Shown here piece after piece: positions 27,801 through 37,350 of a DNA stretch of 64,000 bases (positions are counted from its first letter, which is position 1; each line of letters opens with the position of its first letter). The notes under the pieces are model-generated. The model ran no database searches. It was given only the letters and a program-made list of their open reading frames with translations, and was not told the origin of the DNA. Origin of the DNA: Glandiceps talaboti (Eukaryota; Hemichordata; Enteropneusta; Spengelidae); NCBI RefSeq assembly GCF_964340395.1, contig NC_135552.1, positions 10,373,194 through 10,437,193 on the forward strand. Reading direction: 5' to 3'. Both the position numbers and the translations under genes were made by a program.

Positions 27801-30800
27801 ACATGTAGATTTTGAATTCTTTGTCTGGCGTCTCAGTACATTGGTTTTATATATGTACATTTTTGCTGCAAATTCAGTGCTTTTGTTGTAAGCGGTAAGT
27901 TGGTAAGCGGTAACATTGAGTTCCTCAGGCATTTTTACTGGGGTTCCTCACCAGAATTATGATATAATGTATTGGAAACTATGCTAGTTTTACCAGATTG
28001 CCTCATTTTTGTTACCATGGTTTCTTGACCTTAGAAAAATGCTGAAATTTCACTTTATTAGTATTAAATGTTACGTAAGAATGAATTTTACCATTGTACA
28101 TGTACATGTATAATTATGACTTCTAGACTAAGTGTGATTTGCCAATTTTTTTTTTTTGAGTGTCACAAGTGACAAGAAATACATGTATAGAAGATTTGAC
28201 AAGTGCATTAGAGGTTTTTGGGAGTCTAGCAAGAATGTAGTACAGCAGACAAAATGGCAGTTAAAACTACAGTTAACACACTGAATCTGTCATTTCAACA
28301 TCATTCAACATGCAAATAGACCAAGTTCGCTCTATTGAAATTTGTTGAAATACGGTGTAAAATGTATTCAAAGGACATAAAGACAAGAATTGAGAAGTGG
28401 GTGGATATCACGTTACTAATTGTAATTTTATTGATTTTCAGCCCAAACCATCTGCTTCTGCTACAAAGCAAGAGAAAATTGAGGAAAAGGCTGATGAAGA
28501 GAAGAAAGAAGAACAGAAAGATGAAGCTAAGAAAGGTCAGAATGGCCAGCCATCTGGCCCAGGTGGTCCAGGTGAGACTTCTTTCAATATGCAAAATATT
28601 TTTTTATGAAAGAAAAAAATGCAAATGTGGTATTTTTGCTTTAGTCCATGGTTATATGAACACTATTGGCAGGTTGGCTGAAAATAGCAGATAATCCATT
28701 TTTGTATTATTTTTACGCAAAAGTGATATTTAGTCAAGTTTAAACCAATATTTTACCGTTGCTAATTGAAATCTAAATTTAACTGTACTGACAGGCCCAT
28801 CGACAGCTGCCGCTAACGAAACAGACGACGTATCCTTAGATATCCCACCTACTGAAGTAGTGAGACAGAGAAACTGCTGTTCCAAATTCTGTTCCAAGGA
28901 GAGATTCCGAACATGCCTTGCTGCCATCAGAAAAGCTAACCGATTTGTACTCGATCCTGATAGTCGGTTTGTCCGCTTCCTTCGAAATATTACCAGCTTG
29001 TTGGCACTTGTAACATCTTGGACTATTATTTATGAGGTGAGGAAAACATGTCTTGTCAAATTTACTGGACTGAGAGTTGTTGTCTTTCATTTTTCCATAT
29101 TTAGTCAAAGTCAAAAAGAATTTTGATACTTTTTACTTTTAGCTCCTAAAGGGGTGCTCATGTTTTCATTCTCTTTGTCTCACTGTCTGTCTGTGTTGGT
29201 GTCTGTGTGTCCATGTGTACTCTGCTTTTATTGGTATAAATTACTGATTTTATGTAAATTAAATGATTTCTTTGTAACTGAAGGGTAAAATAGGTCTCCC
29301 TACAAAAGTTAAATCACTGATTTATACATACTGGTAAGTTTGCCAGCAAAGGAATAACCCTCTAGTGGTGTAATTCAGAAAAGGTAAGACACCCATAGCT
29401 TTGTTGTGATCAAACAAGTGCACCCTCTAGTGGTATAATTCAGAAATGATAAGATTGTGTTTGTTGAACATTTCAGGCTGCTTTCCAACATCATCATATT
29501 GGTATCCTAATCTTCAGTTACATCTGTGAAGGCATCTTTTGGTTAGAGGTGAGTACAACACTCATACATGTACTTGATACTTAATACTGTTTTGAAGAAA
29601 AAAATAATCACAAGATCCCAGTGTTTTGATAATACATAATCACATTAGATCCTATTTGTCTTGTTTGCTTTTATAATCAAAAAGTCCATGATTCAATTTG
29701 AGGTTCTTTTTCGTTTAAAGTTCTATCTTTGAATGAATTGAAGCTGTCAGGATCACATAGAATCATTTATTTGTTCTTCACCAACTTTATATATGGCCGT
29801 GCCAGACCACTGTTTCACACCTAAACTTACCCCTAATGAAAACTGGACCTTCGATATTTCAATAGTTTTTGTCCCTGAGTACCTGAGTACTGCTCCATGC
29901 ACAGTATTCCAGTCTACTGGAAAGACAAAAGATTTCATAGTTTGGCCACTAGGTGTGCTGTTCACAAACCATCTTGACTTTAAAGCAAAGGGCCACAATA
30001 GTTGTAGCATAAAGGCAGCAGTCACTGCTCAAAAAAAACAACTCTTTTTTGTTTCCTAGATCTACATCAAATTTCATGTAAGCTACAGTGACCGATATGC
30101 AGAACTGGAAAAAGACTTTGTCAAAGTGTCCAACCACTATCTGAAACAGACCAATGGCTTCTTAGTTGACCTGATCGCTTCTCTACCCGTCGATTTATTT
30201 GCACTGTGTGGCAGCTCTGTACAATCCCGATATATGGCTTTATCTATGCTCAGACTTATACATCTACTACGACTCATCCGTGTCTCCAATTTTTTCACCT
30301 CTTGGGAGAAAGAACTGAATATAAAGTAAGCGTCACCTCGGTTCAGAAAAATATGGTACTAATTAATAGGAAGATCACAAAAAAAATAGTACAAACTTTT
30401 AAAATGACTTTTGTAGAGATTTGAAAGACAAACAAAAACATTTAAAAAAAAATTTTTAATAAAAAAATGGAGTCCAGAGATTTTTTGATATTTAAATTAT
30501 TTTCTGTATGAAATTGACAATTTAAATATTTTTTGAAAAAGACTTTGCAAGTCTATGAAGTTGGTGGAAAAATATGAAAAAGTTATTTGGAATCATTTTC
30601 CTGCACCACTGCAATAGTTTTACAAGTAATAGTTTTACGTTGTTTATTTACTTGATATTTTCATTCTGTTTTTTTTTATTTCAGTGTACTGTTTGTTCGA
30701 CTCTGTAAGTTCTTTGTAGAACTGTTCATAGTGATTCACCTGTTTGCTAGTATATGGTATGTGATTGCGTGCCCCCTGGGTAATTGTATGGCAGGAACTT

Positions 30801-33800
30801 GGGCAGCAAATGAAGGTAAGTCATGTATATACTGACTGACACGGTGATGAAGTGAGTGGAAGTGCATGGCAGAATATGACAAGAATTAGTGCTAGTACAA
30901 ATGAATGGTCGTATGATTTCATGTACATGGAACGCTGAGTGTGTGCTCATTTGTTTAATCACTGTTATTGAATAGCATGTAAATATCCATAGTATGAGCC
31001 CACACATATTCACATAACCACTGGTACAGGGATATAAAAGAACCCTAACATCGTGGGGTTTATTCTCACAAAGTTGAATGCATACAGTGAACAACGCAGT
31101 GATTCCTATATGAAAAGCCATGACAACAATGAACAGCTGGTGATTTTGGTAATAAATTTGGTATGTCTGGACGTGTTAATGTCTAGGGAATGCATGTTTT
31201 ATTACAGAAAGTGGATATTTATATGTGGTATATACAGTTTTGGACAAAACATGATCGGATTGGAGCTTGTTTGTTACTCATACTGAAAAGCCATTACTGT
31301 TCATTACTCGTAATTGTTCCAAGATTATAGGATGTCTAGGTGCTAACGACAACCACATGGGTGTCCAGCTCCGCCTTTAAGCGCCTCGGTTTCAATTTTC
31401 AATTTTAAGTGTTTTGACTCATATTTCGAATGCAGTCGAACGAATGATGTAGACACTTGTTGTCGTGATATAGACATGCGTTGTTGTGACATAGAACATA
31501 GACCCTCTACCAACAGGATACGTGGGTGGAGGGTCTATGCATAGAACAACCAGAGTATATATTCCATATTTTGTTGTTGAAAATGGCTTGTGCATGGTGT
31601 AAGGGTTTATATATTCAATGTATTTCTTACTGTATGTACCCAGGTCTTGAACACCAAGGTATACTACAACAGTACTGTGACTGCATCTATTGGTGTGTTG
31701 CTACAATGACATCTACAGGCTATGGTGACATCCACGCTTACAGTATCGGTGAAATGCGTAAGTCGATTTAAAGACCAATGTTTGAATCCCATTGTCTTAG
31801 ATTACTGTCGGTATATCATGCCAGTGGAGCCATAATGATTTTATTAGAGTCAGTCTTCAGGACCAACTTTTCTACAGCTCTCTGTCGTGCAACTGTTTTT
31901 CTCACGAACGTTAATACCGATACAACATTGGCCTTTAAAGATTCTTGTATGATGCGATAGAAATGCAACTACAAAATATTAAATTAATCAAGGTGTCATT
32001 CTAATAAAGTGCAACCAAGGAGGGGAGTCCCAGAATTAGCAGTAATAGTTTGCCAGAAATAGTGACAGCTTAGTTTGTGTAAAGTGAAAGAATCAACAAA
32101 AACTAAAATAAAGGATGAAATAATTGAACTGCTTGATTCAAATATGAGGATCTATAACATTTTCTGCAGCTCTCTAAAAAATGCTATTCTGCTGTCAATA
32201 CATTTATTGTACTGAAAAACATGCACAATAAAATTAATTGGATATCACAAAATGTTCATACTCTAAATGCCAGCTTTTCAAAAACCATTACTTGGACAGA
32301 GAACATCCTTGTCATAATTACTACTTTTTGAATACTGGTACTGTGGTCTCACCAGTGTGGATGAGAATTCAAATGAGTCCGGTACTAAAAATGTTGAGAT
32401 TGTCCATTTCTCACTGAGTTATTTATTTTTTTGATCATTACAGTCTTTGCCAGCTTTGTGATGATTGTCGGTCAGCTGATCTTTGGTTTCATCCTGGGTA
32501 ACATCGCTTCCACACTGGCCAATGCCGAGTCTAACAGAGTAGCATATGAAGAACATCTGACAGGTATCAAGGTAAGCATCAACAATACTTAGTTTATCTT
32601 TATGTTGAAAATCACCACTGATATTACTCTGGTAACTGAGCCTTCGGTTTGCTAAGATAGACACAAACTAAAACTATTGTCACAACGTTTTGATACAACA
32701 GTGATAAGTTATTGAATGGATGTTGGATTAGTGATAGAGTTTTATTGACAGAGTTCCATGAATTTGCAGTGTACTGTTTTGGGACTTCCAATGTTTACAC
32801 TATGTCCGATCACAGGGTGATTATAGTCGCACAACAGAGGAACCGCTATCAACCACTTGTGTGATCTACCACATTGAAGAACAAATAGATGTAGTTTGCA
32901 CTTATCTTAGTAAACCGAAGGCTGGATTACCAGATTCGTATATTTTTGCAGCACATAGATATTCATGACTCCTAAGTGCTTATTACCCTCAAATAAAACA
33001 ATCATGAATATTTATGTTCTGCTATTTACATTATGCATACTCCCATGAGACAATGCATATCCATGGCAAGGATCTACAGTGAACAATGAATGAGGAGTAA
33101 GTTTCAACTTGGTATTTCTAGTCTATCACATGTAATGTAAGTGATGTAAAATTCAAGCTTGTGAATTTAGAAGTGAACTGTCATTAATGTATAATATCCT
33201 GTATGAGGGACATATCACATATATGACTATGGGTTACTGTTGTCAGCGATCCATAAAAATATACAAAGACACACCCATCTTATGTCAACATCATAAAACA
33301 AGTAGACTTACACTGAATGTAATCTTACATCTTCTTATCTGTAGGATCATATGCATGACCAAGGGTTGCCTAGCAAACTACAGAAGAAAGTTGTCAGTTA
33401 CTATGACTACATCTGGATGAGGAACAAGTTAGTACAATCAATTTACCTTTTTACGTTTTTGAGAAAATATCAAATGAACTATAGGTGAAACTTATTTTGA
33501 CACGTTCAAGTTAGAGAAGACGATTATGCAATACAATACTAAAATGTTGTAATTTTATTTGGTCTTGTTAAATCACTTTATCATAAGTTTGCAAAAAAAA
33601 GGTGCAGATTTTATAATCAGCAGTAAATTCGTACAAAAAATGGCTTGAATCTCCAGCTAGTTTCAATGTTTAATATTATTGTTGGAGTGATAATTGTTGT
33701 CTTACAAACTCATTAGTACACACCTTAGCTGACTTTTCAGGAAGTGTGATTTGAATTTTATATTTACCTTCCCTTGATTATCTTGCTGGGTTTTTTTTGT

Positions 33801-35647
33801 GTGATATTTATGCATATAAACAGTTTTATTTTGTTTTGTTTGAAAAAAAAAATGTGATGATTTATTTATCTATTTTAATTCTGCAGAGGCGTTGATATTA
33901 AAAATCTTCTAAAAGACAGCCCGTCCTGTATGCATGCTGCAATATGGCTTGGTGCAAATGAACATCTACTAAAGAAGGTAAATGTCATGGTCTTTTAAAT
34001 CTGCACTAGCTGTAACTTGAGTATTATTTTGTTAATCAGATAACCAACAATAAATTCACTGAAAATTGTTAAAATATTAATAATGAGATACTGTACATGT
34101 CAATTAGAGGTCTGTTTTATCTATAAGTAGTATAGTGAGAAGTTATTCATTGGGGTGCTGATTTTTGGGTGCGGACCCAAAAATCAATTGTTTGGATATA
34201 TTACACCATACTATGTGTACTGCTGTACAGATATGTTTACCTACAGGTGATTCAATACTATTCAGGCTATGCGTTATGACGATAAAGTTTCAAAAAAGAT
34301 TCCAGTTGCAGCTAGTGCAGCTTAAGTAATTTTATGCCATTCAGGATGTATCCCAGGAATTAAGGGGGGGGGGGGAAATAGGGAGGGTTGGGGTGTTCCT
34401 AAAGAGCTAATACAAAATTCCAAAACATATATGTCATTAATTTGAAATGCTTTGTAGTATTCACTATAAGAAAGAAATGATAACTGAATATTATTGGTAG
34501 AAATCATATTTATGTCAGAGCTCTTTAGAAGCAATCTCCAAGTGACTTTAGTGAAATTTTTTGAGAGCAAGCGTTTGTCTGAAGGATGAATTGATGGATG
34601 GCAACAGGTATATACAAGCCTGGAGAATTAACTCATATGATGATATAGTGCATGATATTAATATACACTTTCCCTTCTCAATCTCAGGTGGCCATGTTCA
34701 AAGGTGCAGAAGACAGCTTCTTCCGTACGCTATCCCCTATGTTACGACAAGTGTTGACAATGCCAAATGACTACATGGTGCGACAAGGTGATGTCGGAGA
34801 CGAGATGTACCTCATACACCGAGGAACTGTAAGTATATTGTAGTTCTATAGTCACAACATACTGTTTCTTCAGAACCATTGGTAATTCTCAGTACCTCAT
34901 GCAAGAGGCTCAAAATAGGACAAGAACTTCTGTACCAGAGATTACTAACATCTTGAACTGGTGTGCATACATACTAGTAGTATTTGCACTGCCGTGCAAT
35001 ACCAAAAACATTATTGCATACCTACATGCAAATGAGGACGTGATTGTTCGTTCTATTTCGAAAGTGTGTGATTGCATAGTAAAAACGAGTGCAAAGACCC
35101 AGAGTATGCCATATTTACACTCGTGCATTATGGAGTTCTGTTGTATTCTCATGCAGGCTTATATTGTTGGCAACTTGCATGTGTAATGTATAATAGACAA
35201 TGTAAATATGGCCATTACTTAATTTTGTGACCCTGACTTTCATGGTACTTCAGTGTTGTATGCCTGTGGGCTTTGTCTTTAAATGAAGAAAACTTGTGTT
35301 GTCTTCTCAACAGAGCACCATTGAATCTGTAAAATGATGAGGTATGTAAATTTGATGTATGTTGTTTGTAGGTTGGGAGAATGAGTGAAGATGACGAGAC
35401 CAAACTAAACAAGGTCCTCAATGCAGGCGAATACTTTGATGACATCAATCTAGTCTACGACATTCCAAGGAGATGTTCATACAAAGCCATCACTCACGTA
35501 GACGTATACGCCTTATCAAGGGAAGATCTTCAAAGCGTTCTCAAACATTACCCAATCGTAGAGGCACAGATCCGAGACATCGCAGCTGACATGTATGGGG
35601 AGTCATCGTCATCATATGCAGAGAATAACGGTGTATATCTAGGCTAG
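1049..35647 (+). CDS. CNGK: CNGK: four-repeat K+-selective cyclic-nucleotide-gated channel (5'-partial, 42 exons)
   Basis: This is a pseudotetrameric plasma-membrane channel. In sea urchin sperm the orthologue opens on cGMP and hyperpolarises the flagellum. Exons read here: 1049-1130, 1339-1516, 2199-2363, 2519-2665, 3096-3161, 3835-3949, 4320-4460, 4882-5057, 5663-5813, 6887-6997, 8939-9070, 10065-10240, 11330-11472, 15272-15514, 15982-16098, 16942-17188, 17777-17961, 18521-18609, 19698-19776, 20577-20819, 21518-21601, 21965-22041, 22498-22559, 22989-23044, 23698-23885, 24273-24376, 24581-24724, 25098-25259, 25814-25930, 26658-26791, 27544-27700, 28442-28571, 28795-29036, 29477-29548, 30060-30325, 30685-30815, 31644-31757, 32444-32571, 33345-33427, 33887-33977, 34688-34828, 35372-35647. 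Every junction is GT-AG and all phases join, giving 1,980 residues to a TAG. Each of the four repeats has a GYGD pore and a CNBD. The N terminus and S1-S5 of repeat I are upstream of the window. Exon 10 could start 30 nt earlier, at 6857, in the same frame. Confidence 0.95.
1740..1862. repeat. Interspersed repeat shared between two CNGK introns
   Basis: The segment with TTTTTCTTCTGTGACAC, TCTTGGATCGGACGGTGCC and GTTTATTGACGATG has a diverged counterpart near 9518-9620 (TTTTTCTTCTGCGACAC, CATCTTGGACAGTGCC, GTTTATAACAATG). No coding capacity is seen. It is probably an old transposon fragment. Confidence 0.55.
4320..5057 (+). other. CNGK: CNGK I-II linker with two RRTS motifs
   Basis: Two exons (4320-4460 and 4882-5057) encode about 105 residues. 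The first begins with the end of the CNBD I C-helix ([12 protein letters not shown]). The rest is low-complexity cytoplasmic linker rich in Ser, Pro and charged residues. It contains LRRTSIAA and, 29 residues later, GRRTSITA. Both fit the basophilic kinase consensus R-R-x-S (PKA/PKG). The second exon ends in a conserved-looking stretch, [16 protein letters not shown], that leads directly into the pre-S1 helix of repeat II. Phosphorylation is an inference from the motif only. Confidence 0.85.
5210..5462. repeat. Tandem repeat, unit of about 55-60 bp, in CNGK intron 8
   Basis: The phrase CTGAACTATTTTC recurs about every 55-60 bp, starting near 5225, 5272, 5318, 5366 and 5420. It alternates with TACTGTCTAC and a GGATAAA-like segment. 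The five copies are diverged. The block is not coding. Confidence 0.85.
6329..6471. mobile_element. Short inverted-repeat element, family E copy 1
   Basis: The left end reads CGCCAATGTTTTTCTTC and the right end GAAGAAAAATATTGGGGAA, which are imperfect reverse complements. The interior contains GTAGTGACAAATGCTCCTTAGGTCAC, quoted here only as GTAGTGACAA and CCTTAGGTCAC. The same interior words occur in the element at 61,150-61,306. It is a MITE-like non-autonomous element inside CNGK intron 9. Confidence 0.6.
8803..8945 (+). repeat. Triplicated 3' splice-site segment before CNGK exon 11
   Basis: The words AGCCAATCAGCA and CACATGTGACA alternate three times. The third AGCCAATCAGCA (from about 8937) spans the true acceptor and the first codons of exon 11. 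Copies near 8807 and 8888 lie in the intron, and the first is preceded by a full TTTCAG. The unit is about 50-80 bp and has diverged. Confidence 0.8.
11560..12110. repeat. Diverged tandem array with CATCAG/TTTTACATAA words
   Basis: About eight copies of a unit of roughly 60-75 bp are present, built from AACAATTTCTTGAAGAAAC, ACATCAG, AATTTTACATAATT and TTTAAAGGTATTACA. Two neighbouring units (about 11,845-11,965) are nearly identical, which suggests recent expansion. Confidence 0.85.
12857..13135. repeat. (GACA)n, (CATA)n and (CA)n compound microsatellite
   Basis: A run of GACA is followed by long ATAC/CATA arrays, an ACAC core, more CATA and a closing GACA run. The flanking GACA blocks make the array roughly symmetrical. 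The open reading frames through it (HTYI or MYVC repeats) are artefacts of the period-4 sequence. Confidence 0.95.
14358..14630. repeat. (TCTG)n microsatellite
   Basis: About 270 bp of TCTG/CTGT with occasional CAGC, CTCT and TATC interruptions, in CNGK intron 13. Confidence 0.95.
14750..14980. repeat. Three-copy tandem repeat, unit of about 80-90 bp
   Basis: CACATAGCTTGCTTATTGTG begins near 14,751, 14,829 and 14,904. Each copy is followed by ATCTATGTACTGCC-like and TATTTCAGCTCTA-like words. Each copy carries an internal TTTCAG that resembles a splice acceptor. Confidence 0.9.
15586..15898. repeat. (CA)n, (ACAT)n, (CA)n, (ACGT)n and (ACAT)n compound microsatellite
   Basis: About 310 bp of alternating purine-pyrimidine sequence in CNGK intron 14, between exons 14 and 15. 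It includes a run of nine ACGT/GTAC units at about 15,780-15,815. Alternating CA and ACGT tracts favour Z-DNA. Confidence 0.95.
17485..17665 (-). mobile_element. tRNA-derived SINE-like fragment, reverse orientation
   Basis: On the minus strand the segment reads TGGTCAAGTGGTAAAAGCGC, which looks like a tRNA A box with D-arm spacing. It is followed by AAGTGCTTTGAATCTGC and a degenerate downstream half. It lies in CNGK intron 16 and would not fold as a functional tRNA. Confidence 0.5.
18028..18335. repeat. Three-copy tandem repeat, unit of about 120 bp, in CNGK intron 17
   Basis: Each copy contains TTTCATCC or TTTCACCC, then CTATTACTCAGATCTTTAGGA. The first two also have TTGACTTTCAAATATAT and CTGAAATTGTCACATTTCT. 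Divergence between copies is modest. Confidence 0.85.
18360..18505. repeat. Short tandem duplication with TTTAGACAATTAGC words
   Basis: CCACATCA(T/G)TTTAGA, CAATTAGCAGTAATAT and AATTGCTAATA recur two to three times in the last 150 bp before exon 18. This block directly follows the three-copy repeat at 18,028-18,335. Confidence 0.75.
19100..19450 (+). mobile_element. tRNA-derived SINE with (ATT)n tail
   Basis: The head has a tRNA-like A-box region (GGTTAGAGTGGCCAAC) and a good B box, GGTTCGAGCCC, at 19,149-19,159. These form an internal RNA polymerase III promoter. The body has GTCCTTGGGCAAGATTTTAA. The 3' end reads AATCGCTTTGAGCACAGAG and AAAGCATTATATAAA, ending in ATTATTATT, as in SINEs with a LINE-derived tail. 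It is inserted in CNGK intron 18. Confidence 0.8.
19930..20235. repeat. Two-copy tandem duplication, unit of about 140 bp
   Basis: ATGTGTATTAAAATGTTTG, TTACTGTACATA, TTGCAATTATTGAA and TTTTTGGCAGTTTTTTCAAG occur in the same order twice, in CNGK intron 19. The copies are close to identical apart from small indels. Confidence 0.85.
23088..23438 (-). mobile_element. MITE family A, copy 1 (in CNGK intron 24)
   Basis: Ends TTAGTCTTGGTTTCCCAGAC and GTCTGGGTAACCGAGACTAA form terminal inverted repeats of about 20 bp. The interior shares CTCACCTGCACAGGAACTA and AGCAGTGCATGCTGGGGAAT with the reverse complement of the element at 57,325-57,695. The two insertions are therefore in opposite orientation. 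No transposase is present. Confidence 0.85.
23944..23988. repeat. Poly-C followed by poly-A tract
   Basis: About 15 Cs and then about 30 As with two G interruptions, in CNGK intron 25 just after exon 25. Confidence 0.9.
24470..24540. repeat. (GACA)n/(GAGA)n microsatellite
   Basis: GAGAGACAGAGACAAAGACA merges into a GACA run that ends 40 bp before CNGK exon 27. Confidence 0.9.
25317..25608. mobile_element. MITE family B, copy 1 (in CNGK intron 28)
   Basis: The ends CAAGCTTTCAGCTG and CTGAAAGCTTGG are inverted. The interior has TACAAACTAAAATTATTGTT near the left end and AACAATAGCTTTTTAGTTTG near the right, which are also inverted. Related copies lie at 32,638-32,925 and about 39,588-39,868. 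Confidence 0.75.
26198..26452. mobile_element. Inverted-repeat element, family D
   Basis: The left end ACAATAGGGAACTTGCAATC is an imperfect reverse complement of the right end TTTGCAAGTTCCTTATTAGT. The interior of about 210 bp has no coding capacity. MITE-like, in CNGK intron 29. One copy was seen in this window. Confidence 0.6.
26805..27272. repeat. Five-copy tandem repeat in CNGK intron 30
   Basis: CAACTCCAATTGCCTAACTA starts near 26,811, 26,950, 27,025, 27,114 and 27,196. Each is followed by AACCTACACAA, TTGACAGTTGCCTAACTAAG and CCCAAAATGG. The first unit is interrupted by a 60-bp fragment of the family C element (26,881-26,936). Copies are about 95% alike by eye, so the array is probably young. 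Confidence 0.9.
26881..26936 (-). mobile_element. Fragment of family C foldback element
   Basis: CTTGCTGCTAGATGTTC and ACTATAAGCGAACGAAGTTC are the exact or near-exact reverse complement of 54,600-54,665. It sits inside the tandem array of CNGK intron 30. Confidence 0.75.
28442..28571 (+). other. CNGK: CNGK III-IV linker, Lys/Glu-rich exon
   Basis: A single 130-nt exon encodes a highly charged, probably disordered or coiled segment that alternates Glu and Lys ([20 protein letters not shown]). A Gly/Pro-rich tail (GPGGPG) runs into the next exon. It joins the C-helix of CNBD III to the pre-S1 region of repeat IV and has no counterpart in the other two linkers. Phase 0 entry and phase 1 exit match the neighbouring exons. 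Confidence 0.85.
28795..35647 (+). other. CNGK: CNGK repeat IV: S1-S6, C-linker and degenerate CNBD IV (10 exons)
   Basis: Exon 33 carries a Cys-rich pre-S1 stretch and S1. Exon 34 is S2 ([17 protein letters not shown]). Exon 35 is S3 and S4 ([13 protein letters not shown], the most regularly charged S4 of the visible repeats). Exon 36 is S5. Exon 37 is the pore ([15 protein letters not shown]). Exon 38 is S6 ([19 protein letters not shown]), ending LANAESNR. Exons 39-40 are the C-linker ([11 protein letters not shown]). Exon 39 ends in a weak GTTAGT donor. Exons 41-42 are the CNBD. Its first half is normal ([14 protein letters not shown]), but the cassette reads [19 protein letters not shown], with Asp-Asp in place of Gly-Glu and Arg-Cys in place of Thr-Ala. 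The protein ends NNGVYLG and then TAG. Confidence 0.93.
32638..32925. mobile_element. MITE family B, copy 2 (in CNGK intron 38)
   Basis: GCCTTCGGTTTGCTAAGATA at the left end mirrors TATCTTAGTAAACCGAAGGC at the right with one mismatch. The interior shares ACACAAACTAAAACTATTGT, ATTGAATGGATGTTG and TTTGCAGTGTAC with copy 1. Confidence 0.85.
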
Positions 35648-35751
35648 GGTAAAAAAAACCTAAACTCTAAATACATACTTGCTATGCATCCTAGATCACA
35701 TTTTTAATATCACTTCCTGCAAAACCCCCTATACATTTCCACCATGGGTCA

Positions 35752-35757
35752 AATAAA
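35752..35757 (+). terminator. Probable CNGK poly(A) signal
   Basis: AATAAA lies 105 bp after the CNGK stop codon and is followed within 30 bp by T-rich and GT-rich sequence (CATTTTTTGTCTCAGGTTGTGTG in part). It would give a short 3' UTR. Other AATAAA words further downstream cannot be excluded. Confidence 0.6.
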
Positions 35758-37129
35758 ATCTTGTCTAATACTTGCAACATTTTTTGTCTCAGGTTGTGTG
35801 TAGTTTTTTTTTTCTTTCTTTTTTATTTGTAAAAAGTGTTAACATAGTGTACATAATCAAAAAGTTGTAAGTAATTCTATCTGCTGCAATAATAATGATA
35901 CTGTGCCAACTACAAAACTTTGTGTATTCAAATGGATGAAGGATAGCAGTGCTTAACTGTTAGGTAAAGACTTTGCCTCGTCCTCTCTTAAAAATGTCAC
36001 CCCTCTCCCACCCCCTAGAAAAATCAAGTTAACTTCCAACAAAGTAAGGAGGGGTTCAGTGTTTCTATAGGTTTTTAATAACACTCACCCCTCCCCAAAT
36101 ATGTGCCCTATTTATACCAAATGTAATATGCCAAACAAGAAATTGGTGAAAATATTGAAGTTGGCCGTAAAACATAACCAAAGAATAAGTTGTTTTTCCT
36201 TTTCCTTTTCTAGGTGTTGAGGGTGTGGGGGGGAAGCAGGAGGGGTAGAACTTGCTGTAATAGACATCTCATTTTTGCATAGGAAGTTCTGTGTACTTTG
36301 GCTGTAGTTTCATGTCCAGGGCTGGAAAACAGTGGTGATGTACATTTAAGAAGTGATGAATTTTAGTCATCAGTGAACCAGTGAAAACTTAAAACTTACA
36401 CTAACTGGGGTAACAGATCAGTAGTTGAACTCGTGGAGTAAATTAAAAAGTTGTAAAAGTTATATATGATGATAGTTATCACTAAATGCACATGTCGCTC
36501 GCACACTTTAGTATACAATTTAGTAAATAACACATGGACTTGCTCATTCAGAGTTCAGCTGTATATGAAAACCAGTCAAATATGATTACTGGTCCTGGAT
36601 CTGTGAAAAGCAAAATCACTACTTTCCAGCCCTGGCCACACACACCCCCTTTCGATGTACATGACACTGCAAAGAGTGGCCTGCACAGTGTCACCTGTTG
36701 TAGAGTTTTATGGGATTACCATATACAGTCTTGTGTTTTAAATACAACTGATGTTAACCGCCCCCCGCCCCCCCCCCCCCCCCCCCCATGATCTTATATT
36801 CTAAGTTATAACATAAAGCTTTGATGCTCTCTGAAGTATCACCTTGAAGTGCCATCCAGAGGAGAAATACTTTTATTTGTCAAACAAATTTACATGTCAT
36901 AAATATTTGGGTTTCTGAAGCAGGTGGAAATATTGTCATGCATTTTATATGTTTGCATGTCTGTTCACATTTCTTTGTGTTTTTATTTGCTGGTCAGGAG
37001 GTCGTTGTTTTGAAATGATTCACTTTGTGTAATTGACAGCAATTTGTTATCTGTTGTTGTACAACAGCTGATTGCAACCCATGATGGAAATATTACCAAC
37101 TTTGTAATTGTTTTCCATGTCCTGTTACT

Positions 37130-37350
37130 TGTCGCTCATCTCCATTTGCAAATCAATAGACCTTTCATATTACTAGCACCCTCTAGTGGCAGTTTAAATA
37201 GTGATATAACTTGTCATTCATTTTCAAATAAACAATAGACCTTCCTGAGTAGCGCCCTCTAGTGACAGTTTACATTGTGATTATGGCTTGTCATTCATTT
37301 CCAAATACCATCAACAGACCTTCCTGATGAGTAGCGCCCTCTAGTGGCAA
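37130..37350. repeat. Three-copy degenerate tandem repeat, unit of about 75-85 bp
   Basis: The series AATAGACCTT, then GCGCCCTCTAGTGG-like core, then CAGTTTA, then CTTGTCATTCATTT, then CAAATA is repeated three times. Only the core is nearly invariant. Confidence 0.8.

Noticed and set aside
28335-28694. A 119-codon Lys-rich frame.
   Set aside because: Wrong-frame reading over CNGK exon 32. The correct frame gives the Lys/Glu linker with matching splice phases.
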